64,000 nucleotides of DNA from Sphingomonas horti (GTDB taxonomy: Bacteria > Pseudomonadota > Alphaproteobacteria > Sphingomonadales > Sphingomonadaceae). The stretch covers positions 62,001 to 126,000 of the forward strand of contig NZ_WQMS01000013.1 of NCBI RefSeq assembly GCF_009753715.1. The letters run 5' to 3'. Each line of letters begins with the position of its first letter. Within the stretch, counting starts at the first letter, position 1. The translations under genes and the position numbers were made by a program. The notes under the pieces were generated by a model that saw only the letters and a list, made by a program, of their open reading frames with translations, was not told the origin of the DNA and made no database searches. Shown piece after piece: positions 1-8,219 of this stretch.

Positions 1-792
1 CTTCAGCGCCAGCGATCTGGCGAGCGATGCGCGCGTGGCGTTCGACGGATCGCCGGTGCGCGCCATGGTCTCCAGCGCCGCATCGAGCGATCCGATATCG
101 AGCCCGGCAAAGCGCAGCGCCTGGCCCGGCGCGCCCTCGCCCGCCTTCATCAGCGCATCGATCTCGTCGGGCGCCGTCGCCGGCAACGCGCGGCGCAGCA
201 CGACGCGCATCTGTTCGTCGGACAGCGGGCCGAAACGCAGCGTACGGCAGCGCGAGCGGATCGTCGGCAACAACCGGCCCGGCATGTGGCTGACCAGGAA
301 GAAGACGGTGCCGGCCGGCGGCTCCTCCAGGCTTTTCAACAGCGCGTTGGCGGCGCTCCGTTCCAGATCGTCGGCCGAGTCGATGACGATCGCGCGCCGG
401 GCCGACAAAGCCGGCGAGACCGACAGCACGCGCTCCAGCATCCGGATCTGCTTGACCCGGATGCTGCGCGCGAGCGGCTCGTCGCCCTTGCGGTCGATTT
501 CGGGGATGATCTCGTCCTGCTTCCACGGCTCGCGCTCGACCAGGCGGAAATCGGGGTGACTCCTGGCCGCGAACAGCCTGGCGATCCGGTGCTCGGGATC
601 GACGTCCAGCCCCTGCCCGTCCAGCTCCGGGTCCGCGGCCTCCGCGAGCAGGCGCAGCGCCGCGGCGCGGGCGAAACTCGCTTTGCCCAGCCCGCGCGGG
701 CCGGTCAGCAGCCAGGCATGGTGCAGCCGCGTCGAGCGCATCGCGGCCAGGAAGGCCGCCGCCTGCTCATCATGGCCCAGAAGTGACGTCAT
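1..792 (-). CDS. holB: DNA polymerase III subunit delta' (partial, C-terminus beyond window)
   Basis: Clamp-loader subunit of the replicative polymerase, an AAA+ ATPase-fold protein that helps open and load the beta clamp. The ATG at 792 overlaps the tmk stop in an ATGA. The N-terminal part contains LTGPRGLGKASF, a P-loop near residue 31-41, then SHPDFRLVERE and a run typical of delta' (ALLKSLEEPP, then SRCRTLRF). The reading frame stays open for all 264 codons to base 1, so the C-terminal clamp-loader collar domain is missing only because the window ends. The tmk-holB order with a 4-base overlap is classic and supports translational coupling. The identification is firm; only the end is unknown. 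Confidence 0.93.
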   Translation of the reverse strand, partial: MTSLLGHDEQAAAFLAAMRSTRLHHAWLLTGPRGLGKASFARAAALRLLAEAADPELDGQGLDVDPEHRIARLFAARSHPDFRLVEREPWKQDEIIPEIDRKGDEPLARSIRVKQIRMLERVLSVSPALSARRAIVIDSADDLERSAANALLKSLEEPPAGTVFFLVSHMPGRLLPTIRSRCRTLRFGPLSDEQMRVVLRRALPATAPDEIDALMKAGEGAPGQALRFAGLDIGSLDAALETMARTGDPSNATRASLARSLALK

Positions 793-1415
793 GGCAGCAG
801 ATCGGCGAGGGCGGCGAGGAGACGATCCGTGACCTGCGCCTCGTCCCCGCTCGCATCGACGAGGCGGACCCGATCCGGTTCCTGGCGTGCGAAATCGCGA
901 AAGGCGGCAGCGACCCTGGTGTGGAAGCCCTGCTCCCGGCCGCCGATCCGGTCCGGGCAGCCCGCGTCACGCGCGTCGGCGCGGGCGGCGGCATCGGCAT
1001 CGCCGAGCGCGAGCACAAGCGTGCGGTCGGGCAGCCGGCCGCCGCTGCCGACCTGGTGCAGGCCCAGGATCGCGGCATCGCCGATGCCGCCGGCTGCGCC
1101 CTGATAGGCGCGGGAGCTGTCGAGGAAGCGGTCGCAGATCACCCATCGGCCAGCAGCGACTGCAGGATCAATCGTCTTCGCGACATGATCGGCGCGCGCG
1201 GCCGCGAACAGCAGGGCCTCGGCGCTTGGCGACCAGCGGTTCGCATCGCCTTCCAGCAGCAGCCGGCGGATCGCCTCCGCGCCCGGGCTCCCGCCCGGTT
1301 CCCGGGTCAGCAGCACGTCGAGGCCGCGCGCGCGCAGCGCGTCGGCCAGGCGGCGCGCCTGGGTCGACTTGCCGACGCCTTCACCGCCTTCGAGGCTTAT
1401 GAAGCGGGCCGTCAA
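789..1415 (-). CDS. tmk: Thymidylate kinase
   Basis: Phosphorylates dTMP to dTDP in the cytoplasm, the last dedicated step to dTTP. The 208-residue protein has the usual family length. It shows the P-loop GEGVGKST at residues 11-18, the TREPGG motif near 37-42 and an ICDRF motif for nucleotide binding. The start is a TTG at 1415 whose last bases overlap the stop of the upstream carboxypeptidase gene (TTGA), and its own stop overlaps the holB ATG. The gene therefore sits in a translationally coupled string of carboxypeptidase, tmk and holB. No unusual residues are visible. Confidence 0.96.
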   Translation of the reverse strand: MTARFISLEGGEGVGKSTQARRLADALRARGLDVLLTREPGGSPGAEAIRRLLLEGDANRWSPSAEALLFAAARADHVAKTIDPAVAAGRWVICDRFLDSSRAYQGAAGGIGDAAILGLHQVGSGGRLPDRTLVLALGDADAAARADARDAGCPDRIGGREQGFHTRVAAAFRDFARQEPDRVRLVDASGDEAQVTDRLLAALADLLP

Positions 1416-2575
1416 GCGAAGAAGGACAGGATCGCGGCCCAGACGCGGCCGAAAAAGCCTGCCGTGCCGACATCGTTCGCGGCCACCAGCGGCATCGTCT
1501 GCGGCGGCGTGTCGGCCGCCTGCACGACCAGGTCGGCGATATGGTCGCCCTTCTTGATCGGCGCCTTGATCGGCCCGTCATAGACGACCTTGACGGCGAA
1601 ATTGGACGCGGCGCCGCCCGGCAGGGTGACGGCGAGATCGCGCGGCGCGACCAGACCGACCTGATCGTCGTCGCCCAATTGCACCTCTGCGGTCTCGACC
1701 TTCGCGCCCTGCTTGAACAGCGGCTTCGACTGCCAGGCGCGGAAGCCCCATTCCATGAAGCGTACCGACTCGCCGATGCGCTGGTTGAAGCTGTCGAGCC
1801 CGGCGATCACCATGACCAGCCGGCGCCCATTCTGCTCGGCCGAGCCGGTGAAGCCGTAGCCCGCTTCCTCGGTATGGCCGGTCTTGAGGCCGTCGGCCCC
1901 CTGAACGCGGCCCAGCAGCGGATCGCGATTGGCCTGGGTGATGGCCTCGCCGCCCATCGTCTTGCCCCAGGTGAAATCGAGCTTGCTGTAATATTGCTTG
2001 TAGAGCTGCGGAAAGTCCTCGATCGTCGCGGCGGCGAGCTTCGCGAGATCGCGGGCGGTCACATAGGTGACGCCTTCGTCCGGCCAGCCGTTCGAATTGC
2101 CGAAATGGCTGCCCGTCATCCCGAGCCGCTTCGCCGCGTCGTTCATCCGCTGGACGAAGGCTTCCTCGGTTCCGGCAATTCCTTCGGCGAGCACGACGCA
2201 CGCGTCGTTCCCGGACAGGGTGACGATCCCGTAGAGGAGGTTCTCCGCGCTGACCTGCTCATTGGGGCTCAGGAACATCGTCGAGCCGGCCGCCGGCCCG
2301 TGCCATTCCTGCCACGTCTCGGGCCGGACCGTGAACATCTGGCTGGGCTTCAGCTCGCCCTTCTTGATCATGTCGAAGGCGACATAGACCGTCATCATCT
2401 TCGCCATCGATGCCGGCGGGATGCGGCGGTCGGCGTCCTTCGCGTAGAGCTGCGCGCCCGATGACAGGTCGATCATATAGGCGATCGGCGCCGGCGTGTC
2501 GAAGGGCGGCGCGGCGGCGACGGTAGGCGTCGACAGCGCGACCAGGAACAGCGAACCGAGCAGATAGGCTTTCAT
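1412..2575 (-). CDS. D-alanyl-D-alanine carboxypeptidase (DacA/PBP5/6 type)
   Basis: Periplasmic low-molecular-weight penicillin-binding protein that trims the terminal D-Ala from peptidoglycan pentapeptides. A cleavable signal peptide covers about residues 1-21. The three active-site motifs are visible: SMAK (S56 nucleophile, K59), SGN at 121-123 and KTG at 231-233. A C-terminal beta-rich domain and a short final hydrophobic helix follow, as in PBP5 relatives that attach to the membrane through their C-terminus. The 387-residue length is normal. It lies 10 bases downstream of the mltB-type gene and overlaps tmk, so wall-trimming and dTMP kinase genes share a transcript. Confidence 0.94.
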   Translation of the reverse strand: MKAYLLGSLFLVALSTPTVAAAPPFDTPAPIAYMIDLSSGAQLYAKDADRRIPPASMAKMMTVYVAFDMIKKGELKPSQMFTVRPETWQEWHGPAAGSTMFLSPNEQVSAENLLYGIVTLSGNDACVVLAEGIAGTEEAFVQRMNDAAKRLGMTGSHFGNSNGWPDEGVTYVTARDLAKLAAATIEDFPQLYKQYYSKLDFTWGKTMGGEAITQANRDPLLGRVQGADGLKTGHTEEAGYGFTGSAEQNGRRLVMVIAGLDSFNQRIGESVRFMEWGFRAWQSKPLFKQGAKVETAEVQLGDDDQVGLVAPRDLAVTLPGGAASNFAVKVVYDGPIKAPIKKGDHIADLVVQAADTPPQTMPLVAANDVGTAGFFGRVWAAILSFFA

Positions 2576-2585
2576 TCAGACAGTC

Positions 2586-3617
2586 TCACGAAGCTTGCGC
2601 GACGGCATCGGCCAGCAGCCCTACCGAAAGCGCGTAGAAATTGGAGCAGTTATAATCGAGGATGACGCGGTAATTGCCTGTCAGCAGATAGGCGGTCTCG
2701 CCCGGGCCGTCCGGCTCCAGCAGCGTCACCAGCTCGTTGTCGCGCAGCGGCGGACCGCCGGTCTGGACGACGCCGCGCCGGCGCCATTCGGCGACCGTGA
2801 GCCAGCGGCTGTGCCGGTCATGCACGCGCGGGCAACGGGGCGAGACGACCTTCCCCTCGATCGCTTTCCGATCCAGATAGGGCGGTACGCTCACCGGTAC
2901 GCCCCAGGGCCGGCCCGGCCGCCAGCCGGCGTTGACGAAGTAATTGGCGATCGACGCGAGCGCGTCCGGCTCCGACGACCAGATGTCCGCCTTGCCGTCG
3001 CCGTCGCCATCGCGGGCAAGGCGGAGATAGACGCTCGGCAGGAATTGCGGATCGCCCGTTGCGCCGGCCCAGCTTCCTTTCAGCTTTTCCCGCGGGATGC
3101 CGCGGTCGATCAGCTTGAACGTGTCGATCAGCTCCTGCGTGAACAGCGCGCGGCGGCGGCCGTCATAGGCGAGGCTGGCGAGCGAGCGCGGCAGGTCGAA
3201 ATTGCCGGTGTAGCCGCCGTAATTGGTCTCGTGCCCCCAGATCGCGACCATGATCGATTCAGGAACACCCGTCTCCGCCTCGACCCGGGTCAGCAGCGGC
3301 CTGAGCGCCTGGTATTTGGCGCGCCCGCGCGAGATGCGGGCCTGGTCGACATGCTTGATGCGGTAGGGCGCGAAGGCCGGGATCGCACTCGGCGGGGCAT
3401 TGGGATTGCCGCCGGGCTGGGAGCGGTCGAGCTCGATCACGCGCGGATTGAACGTCAGCGTCGGCAGCACGCTGTCGAGCGTGCGGGCGGAGACGCCCTG
3501 CGCGAGCGCCTGCGTTCGTATCTGGGCCAGGAAGGCCTGAAAACCCGCTTCGTCCTGGGCCGCAGCCGGCGCGCTCAAACTCAACGCCAGAGCGGCAGCG
3601 GCAAAAAATTTACGCAT
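2586..3617 (-). CDS. Lytic murein transglycosylase, MltB family
   Basis: Cleaves the MurNAc-GlcNAc bond of peptidoglycan to leave 1,6-anhydromuramyl ends. The start is set at the ATG at 3617, preceded by a GAGGGG ribosome-binding site 7 bases away. An upstream in-frame start at 3665 lacks such a site. The 343-residue product begins with a signal peptide (about residues 1-20, cleaved after APAAA). The catalytic glutamate is E130 in GHETNYG, and the family signature GSWAGATGDPQFLPS follows. The C-terminal part resembles a peptidoglycan-binding region. There is no lipobox, so it is probably soluble in the periplasm. It heads the mltB, dac, tmk, holB run. Confidence 0.93.
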   Translation of the reverse strand: MRKFFAAAALALSLSAPAAAQDEAGFQAFLAQIRTQALAQGVSARTLDSVLPTLTFNPRVIELDRSQPGGNPNAPPSAIPAFAPYRIKHVDQARISRGRAKYQALRPLLTRVEAETGVPESIMVAIWGHETNYGGYTGNFDLPRSLASLAYDGRRRALFTQELIDTFKLIDRGIPREKLKGSWAGATGDPQFLPSVYLRLARDGDGDGKADIWSSEPDALASIANYFVNAGWRPGRPWGVPVSVPPYLDRKAIEGKVVSPRCPRVHDRHSRWLTVAEWRRRGVVQTGGPPLRDNELVTLLEPDGPGETAYLLTGNYRVILDYNCSNFYALSVGLLADAVAQAS

Positions 3618-3675
3618 CGCCGTCCCCTCTCGCCCCTTAATCGCCAGAGCGGGCCGGGCATGCAACAGGCTTTTC

Positions 3676-3703
3676 TTGCGCGCGCGCTCGATCCGGCGAT
3701 AAG
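3676..3703 (+). promoter_or_regulatory. Possible promoter of tRNA-Ser(UGA)
   Basis: TTGCGC at 3676-3681 and GATAAG at 3698-3703, separated by 16 bases, lie just upstream of the tRNA, so a transcript would begin within a few bases of the mature 5' end. The match to the sigma-70-type consensus is only partial. Confidence 0.3.
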
Positions 3704-3713
3704 CGGCGGCTCC

Positions 3714-3803
3714 GGACAGGTGGCCGAGTGGTTTAAGGCAGCGGTCTTGAAAACCGCCGTGGGTTCACGCCCACCGTGGGTTCGAATCCCACCCTGTCCG
3801 CCA
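3714..3803 (+). tRNA. tRNA-Ser(UGA)
   Basis: The 90-base sequence folds as a class II tRNA with a long variable arm. The acceptor stem GGACAGG (3714-3720) pairs with CCTGTCC (3793-3799). The anticodon loop CTTGAAA carries TGA at 3748-3750, reading UCA codons. The T-loop region GGGTTCGAATCCC is intact and the 3' CCA is encoded at 3801-3803. The gene stands alone between the divergent mltB-type gene and a small membrane-protein gene on the opposite strand. Confidence 0.97.
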
Positions 3804-3811
3804 ACCGGTGC

Positions 3812-4036
3812 CTAGTGATTGTCGAGCGGGATGCCGTCACCCAGCTTGTTGTCGATCGTCGGCAGCGCCGGCATGATGATCGTGGACGACGCGGTGACGA
3901 TGACGATCAGCACGGCGATCGCGCCGGCAGGCTTGCCGCCGACCCAGCCCCGGTTGCGCGCATAGAGCAGCGCGACGATCAGGATCAGCGCGACGAGCGC
4001 GATCAGCAGGAAAGGCGCGAAGGGAGAGCCGAACAC
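3812..4036 (-). CDS. Small two-helix membrane protein, unknown function
   Basis: A 74-residue protein of unrecognised function. Two hydrophobic segments (about residues 8-26 and 37-56) are separated by a short basic loop, ARNRGWVGGK, giving a hairpin inner-membrane topology. The GTG start at 4036 has a strong GGAGGT ribosome-binding site 8 bases upstream, which supports a real gene despite its size. Upstream on the same strand is GGATC-N17-CGTT, one mismatch from the EcfG general-stress promoter (separate entry). Small membrane proteins of this sort are common members of that regulon, but the link is inferred. The next gene upstream is divergent, so this looks monocistronic. Confidence 0.75.
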   Translation of the reverse strand: MFGSPFAPFLLIALVALILIVALLYARNRGWVGGKPAGAIAVLIVIVTASSTIIMPALPTIDNKLGDGIPLDNH

Positions 4037-4060
4037 GGTGGTTACCTCCGATTCGCGTCA

Positions 4061-4086
4061 AACGATCGAACGAGCGATTGCGATCC
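4061..4086 (-). promoter_or_regulatory. Near-consensus EcfG-type stress promoter
   Basis: On the minus strand, GGATC (4086-4082), a 17-base spacer and CGTT (4064-4061) match the alphaproteobacterial EcfG consensus GGAAC-N16/17-CGTT except for one base of the -35 element. It would start transcription about 20 bases ahead of the small membrane-protein gene whose GTG is at 4036. Confidence 0.4.
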
Positions 4087-4133
4087 CGCGCCTGCGGTTG
4101 CGACCCGATCGGCGTCTGCATAGTTGAGACTTC

Positions 4134-4826
4134 ATGATCCGGGTTGCGAGCTACAATATGCGCAAGGCGATCGGGACCGACCGGCGGCGCAATCCGGAGC
4201 GGGTGATCGATGTGCTCTGCGAGATCGACGCGCATGTGATCGCGTTGCAGGAAGCCGACCGGCGCTTCGGCGAGCGGCTCAGCGCGCTTCCCGCGCATTT
4301 GCTGGAGGAGCACAGCCGCTATCGCCCGGTGCCCCTGCCCCACCGCACCGGCGGGATCGGCTGGCACGGCAATGCGATCCTGGTGCGCGACGACGTCGAG
4401 ATCACGGCCTGCGAGGCGCTCCACATCCCGGCGCTGGAACCGCGCGGCGCGGTGCTGAGCGAAGTGCGCGTCGGCGGCGACGCGCTGCGCATCGTCGGCA
4501 TGCACCTCGATCTGTCCGGGCTGTGGCGGCGGCGGCAGAGCCGCGCGATCCTGCATCGCGTCGACCAGGGCGAGCCGCTGCCCACCGTGATGATGGGCGA
4601 CCTGAACGAATGGACCGCGGGCGGCGGGTGCCTGCGCGATTTCAGCCATCACTTCGCCTTCGCGCCGACCGGCCGCAGCTTTCACGCGCGACGGCCGGTG
4701 GCGGCACTCGACCGGATCATGTTCCGCGGGCTCGAGCTGGCCGATTGCGGCGTCCATTGCTCGCCGATGGCGCGCAAGGCCTCGGACCATCTGCCGATCT
4801 GGGCCGACTTCGCCTCGACAGGCTGA
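4134..4826 (+). CDS. Endonuclease/exonuclease/phosphatase (EEP) family protein
   Basis: A 230-residue Mg-dependent phosphohydrolase of the EEP superfamily (DNase I, exonuclease III, inositol phosphatase fold). The catalytic set is complete: N8 in SYNMRK, E40 in ALQEAD, the HLDL strand, DLNEW with the Asp-x-Asn pair, and the C-terminal SDHLP with the catalytic Asp-His. There is no signal peptide, so it is predicted cytoplasmic. The substrate cannot be read from sequence; nucleic acid, a phospholipid headgroup or an inositol phosphate are all possible. A patatin-related gene begins 18 bases downstream in the same orientation, so the two are probably co-transcribed, which mildly favours a lipid-related role. 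Confidence 0.88.
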   Translation: MIRVASYNMRKAIGTDRRRNPERVIDVLCEIDAHVIALQEADRRFGERLSALPAHLLEEHSRYRPVPLPHRTGGIGWHGNAILVRDDVEITACEALHIPALEPRGAVLSEVRVGGDALRIVGMHLDLSGLWRRRQSRAILHRVDQGEPLPTVMMGDLNEWTAGGGCLRDFSHHFAFAPTGRSFHARRPVAALDRIMFRGLELADCGVHCSPMARKASDHLPIWADFASTG

Positions 4827-4844
4827 AAGTTCTCGTCCACGTTC

Positions 4845-7145
4845 ATGCCGATGCGGGAAAAGGAACTGCGGCTGGCGCTGGTCTGCTACGGCGGAATCAG
4901 CCTCGCCGTCTATATGCACGGGATCACCAAGGAGGTGTGGCGCCTGGCCCGCGCCAGCCGCGCCTTTCAGGACGGCGAGCCCTGTATGGGCAGCCAGGCG
5001 GTCTATCGCCGGCTGCTGGAGCGCATCGAGGCGCATGCGGGAATCCGGCTGACGGTCTTTTCCGACATCGTCGCGGGAGCCAGCGCGGGCGGCATCAACG
5101 GCATTTTCCTGGCGCAGGCGATCGCCACCGGTCAGTCGCTCGACCCGCTGACCGACCTGTGGCTCGAAGCCGCCGACGTCGAGCGGCTGATCGACCCCGA
5201 AGCGCGCGCGACGCGGCTGTCCAAGCTGTGGGCCATTCCCCTCGCCATGCTGGCCGATCGCGGCGGCGAGGCGATCGAGAGCGTCGACCCGGAAACGCGC
5301 GCCGAAGTGCGCCGCAAACTGTCCAGCTTCGTGCGCGCGCGCTGGTTCGAACCGCCGTTCGGCGGCGAGGTGTTCACGGGCCTGCTGCTGGACGCGCTGG
5401 ACGCGATGGCGGCGAGCGAGGCCGGGCCGCCGCTCCTGCCCGACGAGCAGCCGCTCGACCTCTACGTCACGGTCACGGATTTTCGCGGTCACCCGGAGAG
5501 GCTTCGCCTCAACAGTCCGTCAGAAGTCGTTGAAACCGAACACAGACTGACGATCAGTTTCGGCGATCGCGGGGGCCCGGAGCGGGCGCTCGGGGCGGCC
5601 GCGGAGCTGGCCTTTGCCGCGCGCGCGACGGCGAGCTTTCCGGGCGCATTCCCGCCCTTCACGGTGCGCGAGCTTGACGCGGTGCTCGCCGCGCGTGCGG
5701 TCGAGTGGCCCGGGCGCGACAAATTCCTCGCCCGCGCCCTCCCCCGCCACATGGCCGCGGGGATGGCCGACACGGCGGCGCTGATCGATGGATCGGTGCT
5801 GTCGAACGCGCCGTTCCGTCCGGCGATGGACGCGCTGAAGAACCGGTCTGCGCGCCGCGAGATCGACCGGCGCTTCGTCTATATCGATCCCAAGCCCGGC
5901 ATCCGCAGCATCCGCCTCGGCGGCGCCAGCGGGACCGAGACGCCCGGCTTTTTCCAGGCGATCCTCGGCGCATTGACCGAGATCCCGCGCGAGCAGCCGA
6001 TCCGCGACAATCTGGAGGCGCTGCAGGGTCGATCGGAGCGAATCGCGCGCATGCGGCGCGTGATCGACGCGCTGAAGGACGAGGTGGAGGAAGCGATCGT
6101 CCAGCTGTTCGGCGGTACTTTCTTCCTCGACAGCCCGACCCCGGCGCGAATCGCGGCGTGGCGGGCGAAGGCCCAGACTGAAGCCGCGCGGCGTTCCGGC
6201 CCCGCCTATGCCGCATACGGGCATCTGAAGCTCTCCGGCGTGGTCGAGGAGCTTGCCGGCCTGGTTCGCCGCATGACGCCGCGCGGCATCGGGCCGACCC
6301 GTACCCAGAGCCGCGAGGCGATCTGGGCGGAGCTGCAGCGCCGCGGGCTCGACCGGGTGAGAGCGGCCGGCGGCGGGGCGACCGCGGCGGTGATCAGCTT
6401 CTTTCGCGAGCATGACCTGGGCTTCCGCATCCGGCGCATGCGCTTCCTCGCCCAGCGTCTGGCGGCGATCCAGGAAGCCAATGACGAGCTCGCGCCCGCC
6501 TGCGAAGCGTTCGAGCGCTGCATCTATGCGATCCTGGCGCTGTATCTGGAGCGCGAGATGGCGGGCTATTTCGACGGGGTGGTTGCCGCCCTCGCCTGCG
6601 CGGTGGTCGAGGAGGCGGGCGCAGCGATCGACGCGATCGGCGCCGCGCGGGACCTGCGGCGAATCGACGAGGAAGCGGACCGGATGCTGGCAGATGCGCT
6701 GGCCGAGCTGCCCCGGGTCGAGCGACGCGACCTGCTGTTCGCTTATCTGGGTTTCGCCTTTTACGACCTCGCCACGCTGTCGCTGACCGGGCCCGAAGGC
6801 GATGGCGAATTCGATCCGGTAAAGGTCGACCGCATTTCACCCGATGACGCGACCGCGATCCGCGAAGGCGGTGCCGAGGCGACGCTGAAGGGCATCAGAT
6901 TCAACAGCTTCGGGGCATTCTTCAGCAGGGGATACCGGGAGAATGACTATCTGTGGGGGCGCCTCCATGGCGCCGACCGACTGGTCGACATCGTGCTGTC
7001 GACCCTGCCGGCGCACCGGACGCTGCCGCCTGGTGTCGCCGCGGACCTGAAGCATGCCCTGTTCCGCGCGATCCTCGCCGAAGAGGAGCCGCGCCTGACG
7101 GCGGTGCCCGGCCTGTTCGAGAAGCTTCGGGCGGAGATCGGCTAG
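4845..7145 (+). CDS. Patatin-related protein (large bacterial subfamily)
   Basis: A 766-residue protein with an N-terminal patatin-like phospholipase core. The glycine-rich oxyanion segment YGGISLAVYMHG (about residues 15-26) and the nucleophile elbow GASAG (78-82, S80) are present. The second member of the Ser-Asp dyad is in LIDGSVLSN near residue 315, the DGS form of the DG(G/A) motif. The long C-terminal region is mostly helical and matches no family I recognise beyond the large bacterial patatin-related group (about 750 residues). No signal peptide is seen. Two ATGs lie close together (4845 and 4851) and neither has a strong ribosome-binding site. It is predicted to be an acyl hydrolase acting on membrane lipids; the substrate is unknown. 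It probably forms an operon with the EEP gene. Confidence 0.87.
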   Translation: MPMREKELRLALVCYGGISLAVYMHGITKEVWRLARASRAFQDGEPCMGSQAVYRRLLERIEAHAGIRLTVFSDIVAGASAGGINGIFLAQAIATGQSLDPLTDLWLEAADVERLIDPEARATRLSKLWAIPLAMLADRGGEAIESVDPETRAEVRRKLSSFVRARWFEPPFGGEVFTGLLLDALDAMAASEAGPPLLPDEQPLDLYVTVTDFRGHPERLRLNSPSEVVETEHRLTISFGDRGGPERALGAAAELAFAARATASFPGAFPPFTVRELDAVLAARAVEWPGRDKFLARALPRHMAAGMADTAALIDGSVLSNAPFRPAMDALKNRSARREIDRRFVYIDPKPGIRSIRLGGASGTETPGFFQAILGALTEIPREQPIRDNLEALQGRSERIARMRRVIDALKDEVEEAIVQLFGGTFFLDSPTPARIAAWRAKAQTEAARRSGPAYAAYGHLKLSGVVEELAGLVRRMTPRGIGPTRTQSREAIWAELQRRGLDRVRAAGGGATAAVISFFREHDLGFRIRRMRFLAQRLAAIQEANDELAPACEAFERCIYAILALYLEREMAGYFDGVVAALACAVVEEAGAAIDAIGAARDLRRIDEEADRMLADALAELPRVERRDLLFAYLGFAFYDLATLSLTGPEGDGEFDPVKVDRISPDDATAIREGGAEATLKGIRFNSFGAFFSRGYRENDYLWGRLHGADRLVDIVLSTLPAHRTLPPGVAADLKHALFRAILAEEEPRLTAVPGLFEKLRAEIG

Positions 7146-7178
7146 CCTTGCGCTAATCTACGCCCTAAGGTTCGCGGC

Positions 7179-7484
7179 ATGTCGTTCCTGAAGACACTTT
7201 TCTGGATCGTGGTGGCGGTGATCGTCGCGCTGTTCTGCTTCAACAATTGGACGGTTGTCGACGTGAACCTGTGGAACGGGCTGATCCTGGAAACCAAGCT
7301 GCCGCTGCTGCTCGCCGTGTTCTTCCTGCTCGGCCTGATCCCGCCGCTGCTGCTGTGGCAGGCGACCCGCTACCGGTTGCGACGGCGGATGATGAGCGAA
7401 GCCGGGAACGTCGCGGCCGTGCAGCCGAGCGTCGAGCCGCTGCCGCCGGGCCCGATCACGACGATGCCGCCGGGCGGCGCATGA
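7179..7484 (+). CDS. LapA-domain (DUF1049) inner-membrane protein
   Basis: A 101-residue protein with two membrane segments (about residues 4-22 and 41-62), separated by a short loop, and a charged C-terminal tail starting ATRYRLRRR. This layout matches the lipopolysaccharide assembly protein A (LapA/YciS, DUF1049) family, which in enterobacteria works with LapB in controlling LPS synthesis. Whether it does so here is inferred. Its stop overlaps the pyrF ATG (ATGA), so translation of pyrF is coupled to it. The start is preceded by TAAGG at a suitable distance. Confidence 0.85.
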   Translation: MSFLKTLFWIVVAVIVALFCFNNWTVVDVNLWNGLILETKLPLLLAVFFLLGLIPPLLLWQATRYRLRRRMMSEAGNVAAVQPSVEPLPPGPITTMPPGGA

Positions 7485-8155
7485 GCGGACCGATTTTCGT
7501 CGCGCTCGACACGCCCGACCTGGAACGCGCGAAGACCATTGCCGGGAAGGTCCGCCACCATGTCGGTGGCATCAAGCTGGGGTTGGAATTCTTCGCTGCG
7601 AATGGCCGCTCCGGCGTCAAGGAAATGGCGCAGTTGGGCTTGCCGATCTTCCTGGACCTGAAGCTGCACGACATCCCGAACACGGTCGGCAAGGCTGTGC
7701 AGGCGCTGCGCGATCTGGAGCCTGCCGTGCTGACCGTCCACGCCGCCGGCGGCCGGGCGATGATGGAGGACGCGAAGGCCGCGGCCCCGTCCGGCACCAA
7801 GGTGGTCGCTGTGACAGTGCTGACGAGCCTTGACGGCAGCGACCTGTCGTCGATCGGGCTGGCCGGCGATCCGCACGCGCAGGTCGAGCGGCTGACGGCA
7901 CTCGCGCGCGAAGCCGGGCTGGATGGTGTCGTGTGCTCCGGCGCCGAGGTGAAGGCAGCGAAGAAGCTGTGGCCCGGCGGGTTCTTCGTAGTGCCTGGCG
8001 TGCGGCCGGCGGACGGCGAGGCCGGTGACCAGAAGCGCGTCGTGACGCCGCGCCAGGCACTGAACGACGGCGCGTCGATCCTGGTGGTCGGACGGCCGAT
8101 CACCGCGGCCGCCGATCCTGACGAAGCCGCGCGGGCGATCGAGGCGACGCTTTAG
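7481..8155 (+). CDS. pyrF: Orotidine 5'-phosphate decarboxylase
   Basis: Converts OMP to UMP, the last step of de novo pyrimidine synthesis. The ATG at 7481 overlaps the lapA stop and gives 224 residues, the usual length for the short bacterial form. The active-site residues are readable: D10 (ALDTPD), K32 (GGIKLG) and the LDLKLHDIP motif with D59, K61 and D64. C-terminal phosphate-binding segments VPGVRP and VVGRPI are present. A 64-base gap separates it from trpF, the only real gap in the lapA to folC run. Confidence 0.96.
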   Translation: MSGPIFVALDTPDLERAKTIAGKVRHHVGGIKLGLEFFAANGRSGVKEMAQLGLPIFLDLKLHDIPNTVGKAVQALRDLEPAVLTVHAAGGRAMMEDAKAAAPSGTKVVAVTVLTSLDGSDLSSIGLAGDPHAQVERLTALAREAGLDGVVCSGAEVKAAKKLWPGGFFVVPGVRPADGEAGDQKRVVTPRQALNDGASILVVGRPITAAADPDEAARAIEATL

Positions 8156-8219
8156 GGGGCTTTGCGTCGGTCCCGCAAAAGCGGAGCGCCCGCATTCCGG
8201 GCGGATCACGGAGTTGAAG

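Noticed and set aside
3837-5492. 551-codon open frame antisense to the EEP and patatin genes
   Set aside because: Overlaps two genes with complete catalytic motifs; its translation has repetitive Arg/His/Gln composition.
4845-7145. Patatin effector of an anti-phage (CBASS-type) system
   Set aside because: CBASS patatins (CapV) are much shorter and lie beside a CD-NTase gene; none is present here.
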